Made by a program: the position numbers and the translations under genes
From: Saccoglossus kowalevskii
Taxonomy: Eukaryota > Hemichordata > Enteropneusta > Harrimaniidae
NCBI RefSeq assembly: GCF_000003605.2
Contig: NW_003112467.1
Span: 491,351 to 520,026, forward strand
Direction: 5' to 3'
DNA: 28,676 nucleotides
The notes under the pieces: model-generated
Told to the model about the DNA's origin: nothing
What the model saw: the letters and a program-made list of their open reading frames with translations, nothing else
Database searches by the model: none
In this document: in pieces, positions 10,139 to 18,542 of the stretch
Numbering within the stretch: position 1 is the stretch's first letter
How the letters are laid out: each line of letters opens with the position of its first letter

Positions 10139-10478
10139 TTGTGTCTGCGTTTAATTTTTAACCATTCGAACTAAAATGGTTGGTGGAAAGTTGTCGCGAG
10201 TTAGAGTCGATCGTCACGCGATAGACGAATTGCGTTTTCGCACATTCTAGCGTGAAAACTTCCTGTTAGTTATCTGAAGCATTATTAGTGTTTAATCATT
10301 GTTTTTACGTACTTTTTAACGTACGTTGTTTATATATCGACTCCGGAATTTTTAAACCTAGATTTTTAGGGTTCATCATTAATATTATATAATTGTATTT
10401 AAGTGTTTACCCTTTTATACGGGTATTATATTTTAAAATTGTACTGTGTTATCTTTAAACTTTATTTCTTGTTTCAAA
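10139..10478 (+). other. 5' untranslated leader of the gypsy element
   Basis: An AT-rich leader between the candidate primer-binding site and the gag start. No open frame or conserved motif was seen. Confidence 0.5.
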
Positions 10479-11580
10479 ATGTCAAGAAAGATTCATATCA
10501 ATGAATGTAGTTATGATACATTGTTACGTCTGCCCATAGTGGGTCAGAGAAATGCAGTTGAGAAAGGAGAATGGAAAATTGACCATGGCAATGTTGGAAG
10601 ATATTCCACATTATCAAGTGAGCTCAGGGAGTTGGTTACTTTTGGGAACAGTGTAGAGAATCGTTCTAAAATCTCTGATGACTGGTATGACCGTGTATCA
10701 TTCCATGACTGAGAGAAATGAACATGGAACAAATGGAGGATATCTGAACAGCGTCATTTTACTGATCATAGGGAGTATCGTGGTAGAGAAGATTACCGTT
10801 AACCTTCAAACAGTAGAGAAGAGGAAGAGAAAGGAAGGAGATATGAGAATTTCAAATTCCAAGTAAGGATTAAAGAGGTAATTAGGAGACAAAATCAGAT
10901 ACCAACACAAATATCTCACTTCTACATCATTATTCCTTAGAGAAAAGGAAGATAGCTCCCTTCATATCATTATAAGGGTGAAGCCAGTGGAAATAGATTC
11001 GACCAGGCACCTGTGTATAAAGAATATGATCGTAGTCGTTCAGTCGGGAATAGATCTGCATCACCAGTACAAATTATTTCCCCTTATGAAAGAGTTGCGA
11101 TGAAACACAGGGAAAAATCAGTGGTCATTCCTAAACCGTTCAGTTTCCCAAAATCCTTGATGTATGATGGCAGTTCTAAATGGCGCACCTTCTTCATTCA
11201 AATGCTAGTATGCGAAAGCTCAACAGTGGTCTAATCTGGTATGTAAAGACTTCCTGTGTTGGTTTTTGGAAGCTAAGTCTAGTGACCACTACACCTTATT
11301 GGTAGACCAGGATCTAGAGATCCGCTACAATGAATTGGTGGAGAAATAGGAGCAGAGATTCGGGTTTACTGAAACTCAACTTGGTCAGAAATTAGAGGAG
11401 TCACTGGAAGATTGGGCAGATAGGGTTTTATTCCTGGATATGAAGTCAACGATAGTGATGGTAATGGTGATGAAGTGTCCGTAAAGGCTATAGGACGACA
11501 GTTTAATAACAACTTGCCATGTGATAAGCGTGATGATCCTAATGGCGTAGAAGTACATTTGTCACGATGTCAGCACTAAG
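10479..11580 (+). pseudogene. gag: gag relic of the gypsy element
   Basis: It starts at ATG 10479 (MSRKIHINECSYDTL) and continues through several frames. An Arg/Glu-rich, charged segment lies around 10727-10860. The capsid-like part follows: PYERVAMKHREK and FSFPKSLMYDGSSKWRTFF (about 11080-11210), the YDG..W pattern that opens many metazoan gypsy capsids. LLVDQDLEIRYNELVEK, a stop, then QRFGFTETQ and EESLEDWADRVL (about 11300-11440) match the conserved end of this capsid type. Frameshifts and stops at about 10712, 11234, 11349 and 11480 destroy it. A CCHC nucleocapsid knuckle was not found. Gag would form the particle and bind element RNA. Confidence 0.7.
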
Positions 11581-11839
11581 ATCTACCATGGAGACAATGG
11601 TGACTCAGTTTAAAGGGGTAACTAGTATGCTTAATAACCGTCAGCGGTCCAGTTTGTTGATTTAAATGAACAAGGGTCAGTGAATCAGGTCTAAGCTTGA
11701 CCCTATCACAAAAGGTGACCTTCCGATAAGCACTGAGAATGATATATCTACCAATATTGATATGTAATGATGTGGTGAATGATGATGCAATGATTTTGGA
11801 AGCCCAAAAAGTAGTTACGAACCGTTTGAGATCAGGACC

Positions 11840-12300
11840 CATGTACTCTGTACCTATCAGATACAGGGGTACTCAACTCAGGCAGTAGTAGATACAGCGG
11901 CTGAGGTAACCATTATTTCAGATAGACTGAATGATTGCAGGATAAACCATCCACTATTCGGAAGGTGAAAATGCAGACAGCTGGCAGGGAGCTTAAGATG
12001 GATGCAGCAATCGTGGGACCAGCTACTATAACTTTAGGTGGAACTGAAATTGGTATGAATGTATATGTGGCTCCGATTAGATTTTCTACAACCAAATAAG
12101 GTGATGGATAAAAATCTATTGGAGTTCGGTAATAAGGCTATTCATATGACATTTTCAGTCAACAAATCAAGCCCTAGGGTACTACCAGGGTTGAGATACC
12201 CTTAACCATGCAGTAAAAATGAAATGTCAAATCAATACTGATATGGTTTTGTATATGTTGGAGCCATTAGACAACCTGGAGGTAATGCTAATAAAAAAAT
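11840..12300 (+). pseudogene. pol: Retropepsin-like protease relic
   Basis: The frame from about 11882 reads AVVDTAAEVTIISDRL. This is the active-site region of a retroviral-type aspartic protease, normally D-T/S-G-A; here the Gly is Ala (DTAA). A frameshift near 11950 leads to KVKMQTAGRELKMDAA, VGPATITLGGTEI and MNVYVAPIR, the flap and C-terminal strands in family order. A stop at about 12098 falls before the second-half LLG-type helix. The frame from 12219 contains MLEPLDNLEV, as in the linker between protease and RT of such elements. Protease would cut the Gag-Pol polyprotein. The G to A change plus frameshift imply loss of activity. Confidence 0.75.
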
Positions 12301-12435
12301 GTTTTGTTGCCCCCAGCGACCGACCGAAAAATATGAAATATCGGGTCGCGGCTATTTACGATACCCTTAGTTTTAAAAAAAATATATCCGACCGACCAAC
12401 CCAATTTTCGGACATAAGTTTGTTTTTTTGCCTTA
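12300..12435. other. Junction with CGACCGACC repeats
   Basis: CGACCGACCG occurs near 12319 and CCGACCGACC near 12388, in a stretch that resembles neither the gypsy linker before it nor the hAT exon after it. It is probably intron or flanking sequence carried in with the hAT fragment. A pyrimidine-rich acceptor tract ends in TTAG at 12436. Confidence 0.4.
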
Positions 12436-12954
12436 GAGTTAGCATTCAAAGATGCCATCGAAGGTATACTGTGCACAAAAGTAAACACCTTTCTCATTGA
12501 GCTGTTTAAGTCCTCAGACAGAAAATCTGCAAGAAACATTTCGTGCTTTAGGATTATCTACAGCTTTGCCACACTGAGCGGGAGGAACTCGTTGGGTTTC
12601 TCATGTTTTAGGGCATTGATTCAAGTGTGGAATGGATATGCATCATATGTGCAGCATCTGGAACAGGTAACTATATTATGTAAAATTACATTGAAAAATT
12701 AATGTATAAGTAAATATAGATTGAGATTATAAAGTAATACATTTTATCATAATCACAACAGTAGTTATCACATCGATTTATTTATCTGATAGTTTACATA
12801 TATTTTTTTTTCTTTTAAATTTTTAGGTTGCAATAGATAAGCCAAACATCTTACAATGCTGCTTTCTTCAAAGGAGATTGTAGTCTTTGCTAATTTTCTG
12901 ACAGATTTACTGACTGCAGTTTCGTCTCTTTCACAACAACTCCAGTTGATGCAG
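12436..12954 (+). pseudogene. Two-exon fragment of a ZNF862-like hAT transposase
   Basis: Exon 1 (about 12437-12666) follows the acceptor CCTTAG. It is open over its whole length in one frame: ELAFKDAIEG, NTFLIELFKSS, then a region corresponding to the conserved GGTRWVSH block (legible in the other frame near 12585), then ALIQVWNGYASYVQHLEQ. The exon ends at CAG|GTAACT. The intron is about 160 bp and ends TTTTTAG. Exon 2 (12827-12954) reads KHLTMLLSSKEIVVFANFLTDLL and VSSLSQQLQ and ends at CAG|GTATAT. The order and splice sites match the middle of hAT-derived proteins related to ZNF862. Upstream and downstream parts are absent, so this is a nested fragment interrupting pol. Retained introns point to insertion as DNA rather than as a processed transcript. 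Confidence 0.65.
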
Positions 12955-13150
12955 GTATATCCTACTTTCATGAGCATATCCAGGCAACGATCCTTACATT
13001 CACAAAATATAAAGAAGGGTGGGTGTAAACTATTGACAGTATAATAGCTTGCTACTTTAGATTGAGTGCTATGTTAGATGTAGCTGTAGTTATGGTGGTG
13101 GTACTTCTAAAAATGAAAAGAAGAATGATTCAACCCCAGCCATCCACTAT

Positions 13151-13471
13151 TTGAATAGTTGTCCTAAACCAAGGAGGTACAATTTCACGGAGGACAGGTC
13201 TTGTCAACGGCAAGGAACTGCAAACTACCAGATTGACCAATCCCAAAATGTGGTGTGTGAGGGTGAGGGAGATGAAATGGAAGCTGATGTTGTTGCAGAC
13301 AAGTTCTCTGATTGTTCAGACTCTGACATGAGTGACTATGGTTCTGGTTCTAGTTCTGATATGGAAGAGGGGAGTTGGATGTCATGCCCGTTGATGAAAA
13401 AGTTTTATTTTTTTATCAGACAAATAGTGATGAGTGAAATAAGTGCTTGCTTCACTTGGCAAAAACTATAA
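13151..13471 (+). other. Acidic Ser/Asp-rich open frame, unidentified
   Basis: This 106-codon frame contains NSCPKPRRYNFTEDRSCQRQ and then an acidic run with SDCSDSDMSDYGSGSSSD. I cannot place it in pol or in the hAT family. It sits between the hAT fragment and the RT. It could be a spacer of the retroelement polyprotein or unrelated inserted DNA. Confidence 0.25.
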
Positions 13472-13604
13472 GATTATTAATGTGGGTGTGAGTCACAGTG
13501 AGTGTAAAGTAAGCTGAAATTGTCAGAAAAAATGACAAAAAAGTAGTACCCGTGATATACATATGATTATTATTGATACACTGTTGCAGGGTGGCATATT
13601 CTTT

Positions 13605-13636
13605 TGGGCCAGTGACTTTTTAAACTTACTGGCCCA
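13605..13636. repeat. Hairpin with 9-bp arms
   Basis: TGGGCCAGT at 13605-13613 and ACTGGCCCA at 13628-13636 are perfect reverse complements, followed at once by TTGGCCAGTGG. It lies just upstream of the RT homology. Confidence 0.7.
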
Positions 13637-13669
13637 TTGGCCAGTGGAGATTTTGGATGAGTTTCACAC

Positions 13670-13963
13670 ACTTTACAAGAAGAAGAAGCACATCTCAAAA
13701 ACATGCTGGAGTCTGGTGTCATTCAACCATCAGTGTCCGAGTAGGCATCTGTTCCAGTGTTGATAAGAAAGTGCGATGGTGTGTTGACTATAGAGCTTTG
13801 AATAATGTCACCGTGAAAAATGTTTTCCCCCTGCCATTAGTAGTCAAATGTCTGAACATCTTATCTGATAATAAATGGTTTTCGAAATTAGATGCCAATT
13901 CTGCACATCAGCAAGTACCTATCGAACCAGATAGTCTAAAAATTAATAGAAACGGTAGTGCAT
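13670..13963 (+). pseudogene. pol: Ty3/gypsy reverse transcriptase, N-terminal part
   Basis: One frame reads EEEAHLKNMLESGVIQPSVSE, a stop, then ASVPVLIRK. The next reads KVRWCVDYRALNNVTVKNVF, PLPLVVKCLNIL, and KWFSKLDANSAHQQVPI. These are fingers and palm motifs of gypsy RT; SKLD carries the first catalytic Asp. The homology stops abruptly near 13950. The FVRMPFGL-type region, the catalytic Y-x-D-D box and RNase H are all missing and are replaced by LINE-like sequence. RT would copy element RNA into DNA. Confidence 0.85.
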
Positions 13964-13973
13964 AAACAGCTAT

Positions 13974-14130
13974 ATGGATTTCGCAGTACCAACAATATTT
14001 TATCACAAGCTCAATCAGGGTTTCGAAAGAAATTCTCTACTCAAACTAGCTTTTCACCGACTCACTGATGCCCTGTTTCAGAGAAAGGTTGCTGGTATGA
14101 TTGCCATAGATTTACAAGAAGACGGCTATA
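13974..14130 (+). pseudogene. pol: Non-LTR (LINE) reverse-transcriptase fragment
   Basis: One frame reads STNNILSQAQSGFRKKFSTQ; after a frameshift near 14040 the next reads FHRLTDALFQRKVAGMIAIDLQ. NNILS..QSGFR..FST followed by a helix and a hydrophobic strand ending in xxIDL is the fingers-to-motif-A region of jockey/CR1/RTE-type LINE RTs, not of gypsy RT. The motif-A Asp is present (AIDLQ), but what follows is unrelated. The piece starts within about 30 bases of where the gypsy RT ends. Confidence 0.7.
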
Positions 14131-14149
14131 ATACTACATTTATCAGCCT

Positions 14150-14600
14150 GTATTTTTGCACTTATTTGCATAACATTCAGGGATATACATGTAAATACAG
14201 CTGCGTATTCATAACAATTACAAAGAAATACATCATGTATTCACATGTATATGCACTGTAATACAAGCTAAATACATCTGTTGTATTTACGAGTATTCGT
14301 TACAAATACAGTACTGGTTAATTCAGTATTGTCCAGTATTCATTATAAATATATTACTGGGTAGCTGTGTATTTACCTGGTATTTTCCCTGAATACAACT
14401 ATGTATTTACTAGTATTCATTATAATATATTAAAAGAAAAATCAGTAATCAAACTGTATTTTTCCTGAATACAGGCAAAAGTATTTGCCAGTATTCGTTA
14501 TGAATACATTTACAGGCTGAATATTTTCTTTTTTTTAAATACAGGTTAACCCAGTATTTTTTTATGTATTTTATATAAATATGGTGTAATACAGCTTTTA
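14150..14600. repeat. Degenerate GTATTC/GAATAC satellite
   Basis: About 450 bases are built from recurring GTATTCRTTA(T/C)RAATACA-like motifs with CCAGTATT and AATACAG(G) spacers, for example near 14295, 14335, 14415, 14490 and 14555. Because GTATT and AATAC are reverse complements, many short inverted repeats arise. It directly follows the LINE RT fragment. Confidence 0.65.
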
Positions 14601-14843
14601 CACTTCATGGAAAATCATTTTTTGAGCTTATATTATAATTTCAAAGTGGATTAAATTTAACTGACTGCATGTATCAGCAAATTAAACTGTGAAAATAATA
14701 TGCATTTGCAGTATGAACATTTCCATTTATGGGGTGTGTGGTAGGTGCATATATATAATGGATGACGACGGGAGTAAATTAATAGCCATTTAGACATGTT
14801 GCAACGATGATGCACAGGGTGTATGTATCATGACCCAATTCTA
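14601..14843. other. AT-rich spacer
   Basis: No gene or conserved motif was recognised between the satellite and the minus-strand exon that follows. Confidence 0.5.
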
Positions 14844-15242
14844 CTAACATTGACCAAATGCATCATTTATATATACAATTATTACAATTAAACTGTAATG
14901 TTTACTTTGATTGAAAAAATAACAATATAAATGCACAAAACAGGTTGAAACATTATTTCGAACAAGTAAATCTTTAGAATATTTTGTGACTGGTTTGGCT
15001 CTTTTTGACAATTCTCCCCTTAGGAGAGTTTTTAAATGTTTCGTAAAAAAACGATTGTTTTTCAATCTTTCATCACGCTGGCGGATTAGATTGTTGAGTC
15101 GTTGACTTCTCCATGCTGGTGCCCACAGTACAATTGTGGTGTCAGCATCACCTTCCTCATCTGATATGAGTTCCGGAGTTACATTTCTCCACACTTCTCT
15201 TTCTTCATCACAACTGAGCACACAACTACGGCGTTTCAATGT
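14844..15242 (-). pseudogene. 3' exon of an uncharacterised SDEEG/PAWRS family, copy 1
   Basis: Read on the minus strand, an acceptor (CCATTTTACAG) is followed at 15242 by an open exon: TLKRRSCVLSCDEEREVWRN, VTPELISDEEGDADTT, APAWRSQRLNNLIRQRDERL, then a Lys/Arg-rich tail. A homologous exon with the same splice position and phase lies at 26085, so this is a repeated gene family. I remember similar C-terminal ends (TPE.ISDEE followed by WRS..L..L...) in invertebrate proteins loosely related to human C14orf93, but cannot confirm it. The exon is intact here, but no upstream exons precede it: after about 230 bp of intron-like sequence the gypsy integrase begins. It is therefore a fragment inserted into, or carried by, the retrotransposon. 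Confidence 0.6.
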
Positions 15243-15470
15243 CTGTAAAATGGCATAATTGCAAACTGTTATGCTAAATAGCATCGTACAAGCAGTGTTT
15301 TCAGCATAAATGTCTGTGCTGAAGTAAGTCAGTATAGAAAGGGATAACTGCTACTCATAATGACAAATCAATGTTTACACATAAGTTTTTTGGATGAAGT
15401 TTTGCACAGAATATTTTCTTTGTATACAATAAAAGTAAAAAAAGGAAATAAACACTCAAAAACCCATTAA
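15243..15470. other. Intron-like spacer before integrase
   Basis: AT-rich sequence ahead of the minus-strand exon acceptor. It holds no motif, and gypsy homology resumes near 15470. The integrase zinc-binding (HHCC) domain expected here is missing. Confidence 0.5.
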
Positions 15471-16281
15471 CCAGATATCATGCTGGTTCTCCAATGGAAA
15501 GAGTACACATCGATTTTTTGGGACCATTACCCAAAACAACCTTGGGGAATGAGTATATTTTTATGATGGTTGATCAATTTACAAAATGGGTAGTGTGTGT
15601 TGTTCCCTTGCCATCTCAAACAGCTGAGGTGACTTCACAATAAGCGATCAACAAGTCTTTCTCTCGCTTTGGTTATCTCTTTGAGATGTTCACAGAAATT
15701 TTGAAAGTAATCTTTTCAAATCTATTTGTGAAGTATATCCATAAAAAAACCCCACTGCCTATCGTCCATCTGCGAATGGTCAAGTAGAACGATACAATCT
15801 CATTCTGATGGATGCAGTTAGATGTTTTATGGAACACAAACAGAATAAATGGGATAAACACCTCCCTTAGATAGCAGGGGCTCTTCTTTCATCAGTAAAC
15901 AGGAGGACTGGCTTCACCCCAATTAAAATGATGAATGGGAGAGAAATAAAATCAACCAGCAGATTTGGTATATGGCTTCCAGGGACAAAAAATGGAGACA
16001 TACGAGGAGCATGTAGTGGACTTAATTGAAGCAATTCAGATGACACATGTGATAGCACGTAAACTCTGAAGGCAAATCAGTTAAGAATGAAAAGGGATTA
16101 TGACCTGAGAACACATGAACATTCTTATAATGTTTGTGATAAGGTATATGTTCTGGATACAGCTTTGGTTAAAGGAAAAAGCCGTAAGCTTTTGAGTCCC
16201 TGGAAGGGTCCAGGAATTATTATTGAAAAATTTACACCCTATCTTTTTAGGGTCAAGATTAGAAGGGATATTACAACATAG
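15471..16281 (+). pseudogene. pol: Gypsy integrase relic with GPY/F-like tail
   Basis: The catalytic core opens with YHAGSPMERVHIDFLGPLPK (first catalytic Asp in HIDF) and EYIFMMVDQFTKWV. After a stop come FSRFGYLFEMFTE and, in another frame, RNFESNLFKSIC. The expected SDQG between these, holding the second catalytic Asp, is deleted. TAYRPSANGQVERYN keeps the Glu of the D,D-35-E triad, and GALLSSVNRRTGFTP follows. The frame 16087-16281 gives MKRDYDLRTHEHSYNV, DKVYVLD and LLSPWKGPGIIIEKF, YLFRVKI, the GPY/F module of Ty3/gypsy integrases. Integrase would insert the cDNA copy. The missing second Asp, stops and frameshifts show it is dead. Confidence 0.85.
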
Positions 16282-16299
16282 ATGGTTCGGTGATCAAAG

Positions 16300-16432
16300 C
16301 AAATGGTCAGATAAACTATTTTGTCTGTGTAGAAAACCTGATGATGGTAAGCTCATGATCCAATGTTATGAGTGGTTTCATGGAGATTGTGTTGAAGGTA
16401 TTTCACGTGAAGAGTTAAACCATTCAGAGTAA
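16300..16432 (+). pseudogene. PHD-finger-like module after integrase
   Basis: Directly after the GPY/F tail, in another frame, the sequence reads LFCLCRKPDDGKLMIQC, then WFHGDCVEGISREE. This is the first two thirds of a PHD finger (Cys4-His-Cys3): the C-x-C pair, the third Cys in IQC, the His in WFHGDC and the next Cys are present. The fourth Cys is lost through an apparent deletion of about three residues, and the last pair is beyond a stop (PYCIL may be a remnant). PHD fingers bind histone H3 tails. In an integrase C-terminus this suggests chromatin-guided insertion, analogous to the chromodomain of chromoviruses. That role is inference. Confidence 0.65.
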
Positions 16433-16449
16433 CCATATTGTATTTTACA

Positions 16450-17547
16450 GGATGAGTGACGAAGAAAAAAGAAGCTGGAAGAGAAGCAGTGAGGGGCCAA
16501 GACACCCCTATGTGGTTGAGGATGAAGCTGCTGGAGGCGGGATTCCAAGAGGCCCCCTTGGGGTTGAGAAGGGCGGCAAAAGTAGTGGTAGTTCAAGAGT
16601 CCCTTATATGGATGAGAACGTCTCCAAAGAGGTAAGCAAAGCTAGTTGTCAGGGTAGATCCCTGCAGGGTAATCCCAAACCTGGCACTGTGCAAAGGAGT
16701 GAGCGAGGAAAAGCTGAAAGTGGCACTGGTGGACCAATACCGGGTGGCGGTGAGGTATAACAAATGGGGATGGGTGCGTAAGATGCACAAGGAAGGTCTA
16801 CAATTGTTCAGCAGAAGAGGGATAGTAGAGTAGAATATTGGGGATTATATAAAAGTGAACATCAGGGAAAGAAGAATAAGAGCTCATTTGCTGGATGGTA
16901 ATATGAAGGTAATGGTGGATGAGAAAGACCCGTCATCGCTGCCAGCACTACCAGCAGGTGAAGCTTCTGGCTTTAAACTGTGTCACTAACTCATCCAGGT
17001 GAGCAGAAGCTGAAGTCGAAGATGAAGTGTGTGGAAAAGTCGCCTGCACCATCACAGCCAGGGAGGAATATGGGAAGACTTCCTTATGCCAGTTTCCTGG
17101 ATGTGGTGTATGGACGGGTTCCGTCAAAGTGCAGTGTTTCAAAGAGCATATACCAGTTGTACTTTGGGAGAAATACGAATGCCCAGAAGGAAAGGTCACC
17201 TTCGCCATAACTACATTGGGCTCCCAAGCATTGGGAAGAGAAGGGAAGCAAGGTGGGAGAGAATATACATCTGGGTGACTTATTATATCTCTAGAGAATT
17301 TGGTGAGAATTCGTATATCACTCCCACATATGTGCGAAAAATTTGCAACTTGCAACTTTGGCCGATTCCACCAAGATATACTTTTCTCCTTCCTAGCAGC
17401 CCTGCAGTACCGATTCCCTGGAGAGTCATCATTGTTCTGTTGAAACAGTTGACGCATAGTCAGAGGGAACAATTTAAGAACAGCCACCAACCTGATACCT
17501 GCCTAAATCACATGAGCTACAGGGGAGTGCAACACCGAAAAAGATGA
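16450..17547 (+). pseudogene. Third ORF of the gypsy element with zinc-finger-like motif
   Basis: An acceptor-like TATTTTACAG at about 16441-16450 precedes an ORF starting MSDEEKRSWKR. Its first part is Gly/Ser/Lys-rich and low in complexity. The middle, in another frame, reads YNKWGWVRKMHKEGL. The frame from 17027 has CGKVACTITAREEYGKTSL then CQFPGCGVW and CFKEHIP, with spaced Cys and His like a zinc finger. The end, in the frame of 17029-17547, has IPPRYTFLLPSSPAVPIPW and RVIIVLLKQLTHSQREQFKN. I remember comparable endings (SPAVL.HWRV...LL..LT..QRE.F) in unannotated mollusc and coral proteins, but know no function. Several frameshifts break it. It ends about 10 bases before the 3' LTR, so it belongs to the element. 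The upstream acceptor suggests expression from a spliced RNA. The 180-codon minus-strand frame across it is a shadow. Confidence 0.5.
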
Positions 17548-17557
17548 CTAAGGAGAG
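17548..17557 (+). promoter_or_regulatory. Candidate polypurine tract
   Basis: AAGGAGAG lies just upstream of the 3' LTR, where the plus-strand primer is expected. It is short and the LTR boundary is not exact, so this is tentative. Confidence 0.35.
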
Positions 17558-17747
17558 TTTAGTATAAATGGCCAATGTGATTGATGTATAGTCGAAGGCT
17601 CCCTACAGTTCCCACTTTCAAACATCTGGCAGTCTGATCTGAACCTGAAGATTACCGTGTATGATTCAGCTCAGATTGCTATCTCATACGTGTGAAGTAT
17701 TTACCAAGCGAAATCCACAATAAAGGTAAGACTCTGCCTTCACTTCA
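17556..17747 (+). repeat. 3' LTR of the gypsy element
   Basis: Same order of landmarks as in 9905-10120: TATAAATGGCC (TATAAA at 17563-17568), CAGTTCCCACTTTC, CTGAACCTGAAGATTA, CTCAGATTGCTATC, CATACGTGTGAAGTATT, CCACAATAAA (AATAAA at 17719-17724), CTTCACTT. It is shorter through several small deletions and has many CpG to TpG or CpA changes, as expected after long residence in methylated DNA. Confidence 0.8.
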
Positions 17748-18290
17748 GCATCAAGAGTTCTGAAAACCCAACCACTAAATGTAGCAATTAGAAAGCACAT
17801 AATACTTCAATTGAATGCTGATTGTGATAACTTGAGCAAGAAACATTTTACATGTATGTTGAAAAGTTTTTGTAATAATTTTCACGAGTTCTGTGAAATA
17901 TATGCATTTGTAGAAGGGAATAAAGATTTGTGAGCAAAATCCATTAGGTTGCATACTCAATTTGGGAAACTTGTAGACCCAGGGCTATACAGGACACAGT
18001 TTGACGACGCCTTCTTGACCAAAATCGTGTATATTTTCTCACTGTATTTTCAATTTTCCGCAGGAAGAACCTCAAATGGAGTGAGATTATAACTGAAGAA
18101 CAAAGTGACATACTTGTGGCAGTCCCTGGTCATAGAGGAAGCGTAAATACAAATAGGTGTGGGGATGCAAGAATTTATCCCATATGTGAAAACTCTGTGA
18201 TACCGTGTTTATAAAATAAACACCATGATGTGGATCAACAATTTCGTCTTAAATCAAATAGTAAGGTATGCCTATTTATGTTTTTTTTGC
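17748..18290. other. Mostly unassigned, one possible exon
   Basis: AT-rich. After a pyrimidine stretch and CAG near 18063, about 100 bases are open (RKNLKWSEIITEEQSDILV) without a family match. Nothing else was recognised. Confidence 0.35.
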
Positions 18291-18293
18291 AGA

Positions 18294-18542
18294 GTTCGTC
18301 AGGGTAGTGATCACTCCACCGTGAATGAGAAGCGTGTGTGTAGGATTTGTTTTGATGAAGTGTGTCATTTCCGAGGAGCGTGGTTGCAACAAAGTCATTG
18401 GGTGTTGTGCGATTCGGGAAATGCCCAAATTACAGATTCCAGAAAATCCTCAGCCACTTGCGGATTGGAAGCCATTATGATTGGAGCCCAATATCTTCGC
18501 AGTAATGGAATTTTGACATATATTATTTCTAGTGTACAATAA
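18294..18542 (+). CDS. Possible exon with Cys-rich segment, unidentified
   Basis: A strong splice acceptor (TTTTTTTTGCAG, ending about 18292) opens a frame containing RVRQGSDHSTVNEKRVCRIC, then CHFRGAWLQQSHWVLCDSGN, ending in a stop at 18540-18542. C-x2-C, C-x2-H and later His/Cys spacings could be part of a zinc-binding domain, but no known finger fits. It precedes the acidic exons and the DUF6589-like region, so it may be an upstream exon of that relic. The assignment is weak. Confidence 0.3.
   Translation, partial: VRQGSDHSTVNEKRVCRICFDEVCHFRGAWLQQSHWVLCDSGNAQITDSRKSSATCGLEAIMIGAQYLRSNGILTYIISSVQ

Larger units (their letters stand above)
9905..17747 (+). mobile_element. Decayed Ty3/gypsy LTR retrotransposon with nested insertions
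   Basis: Two related sequences, each with a TATA box and AATAAA, flank recognisable gag, protease, reverse transcriptase and integrase in Ty3/gypsy order on the plus strand. The integrase is followed by a PHD-like segment and a further ORF. The interior is interrupted by hAT exons (12436-12954), a LINE RT fragment (13978-14130), a satellite (14150-14600) and a minus-strand exon of an unrelated family (14844-15242). RNase H and most of the RT are missing. The LTRs have diverged by many substitutions and indels, so the insertion is old. The exact ends and target-site duplication could not be fixed. Confidence 0.85.

Noticed and set aside
16948-17490. 180-codon minus-strand open frame, the longest in the window
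   Set aside because: It lies antisense to the gypsy ORF3, which has recognisable motifs on the plus strand. The minus-strand peptide has no motif and no splice context.
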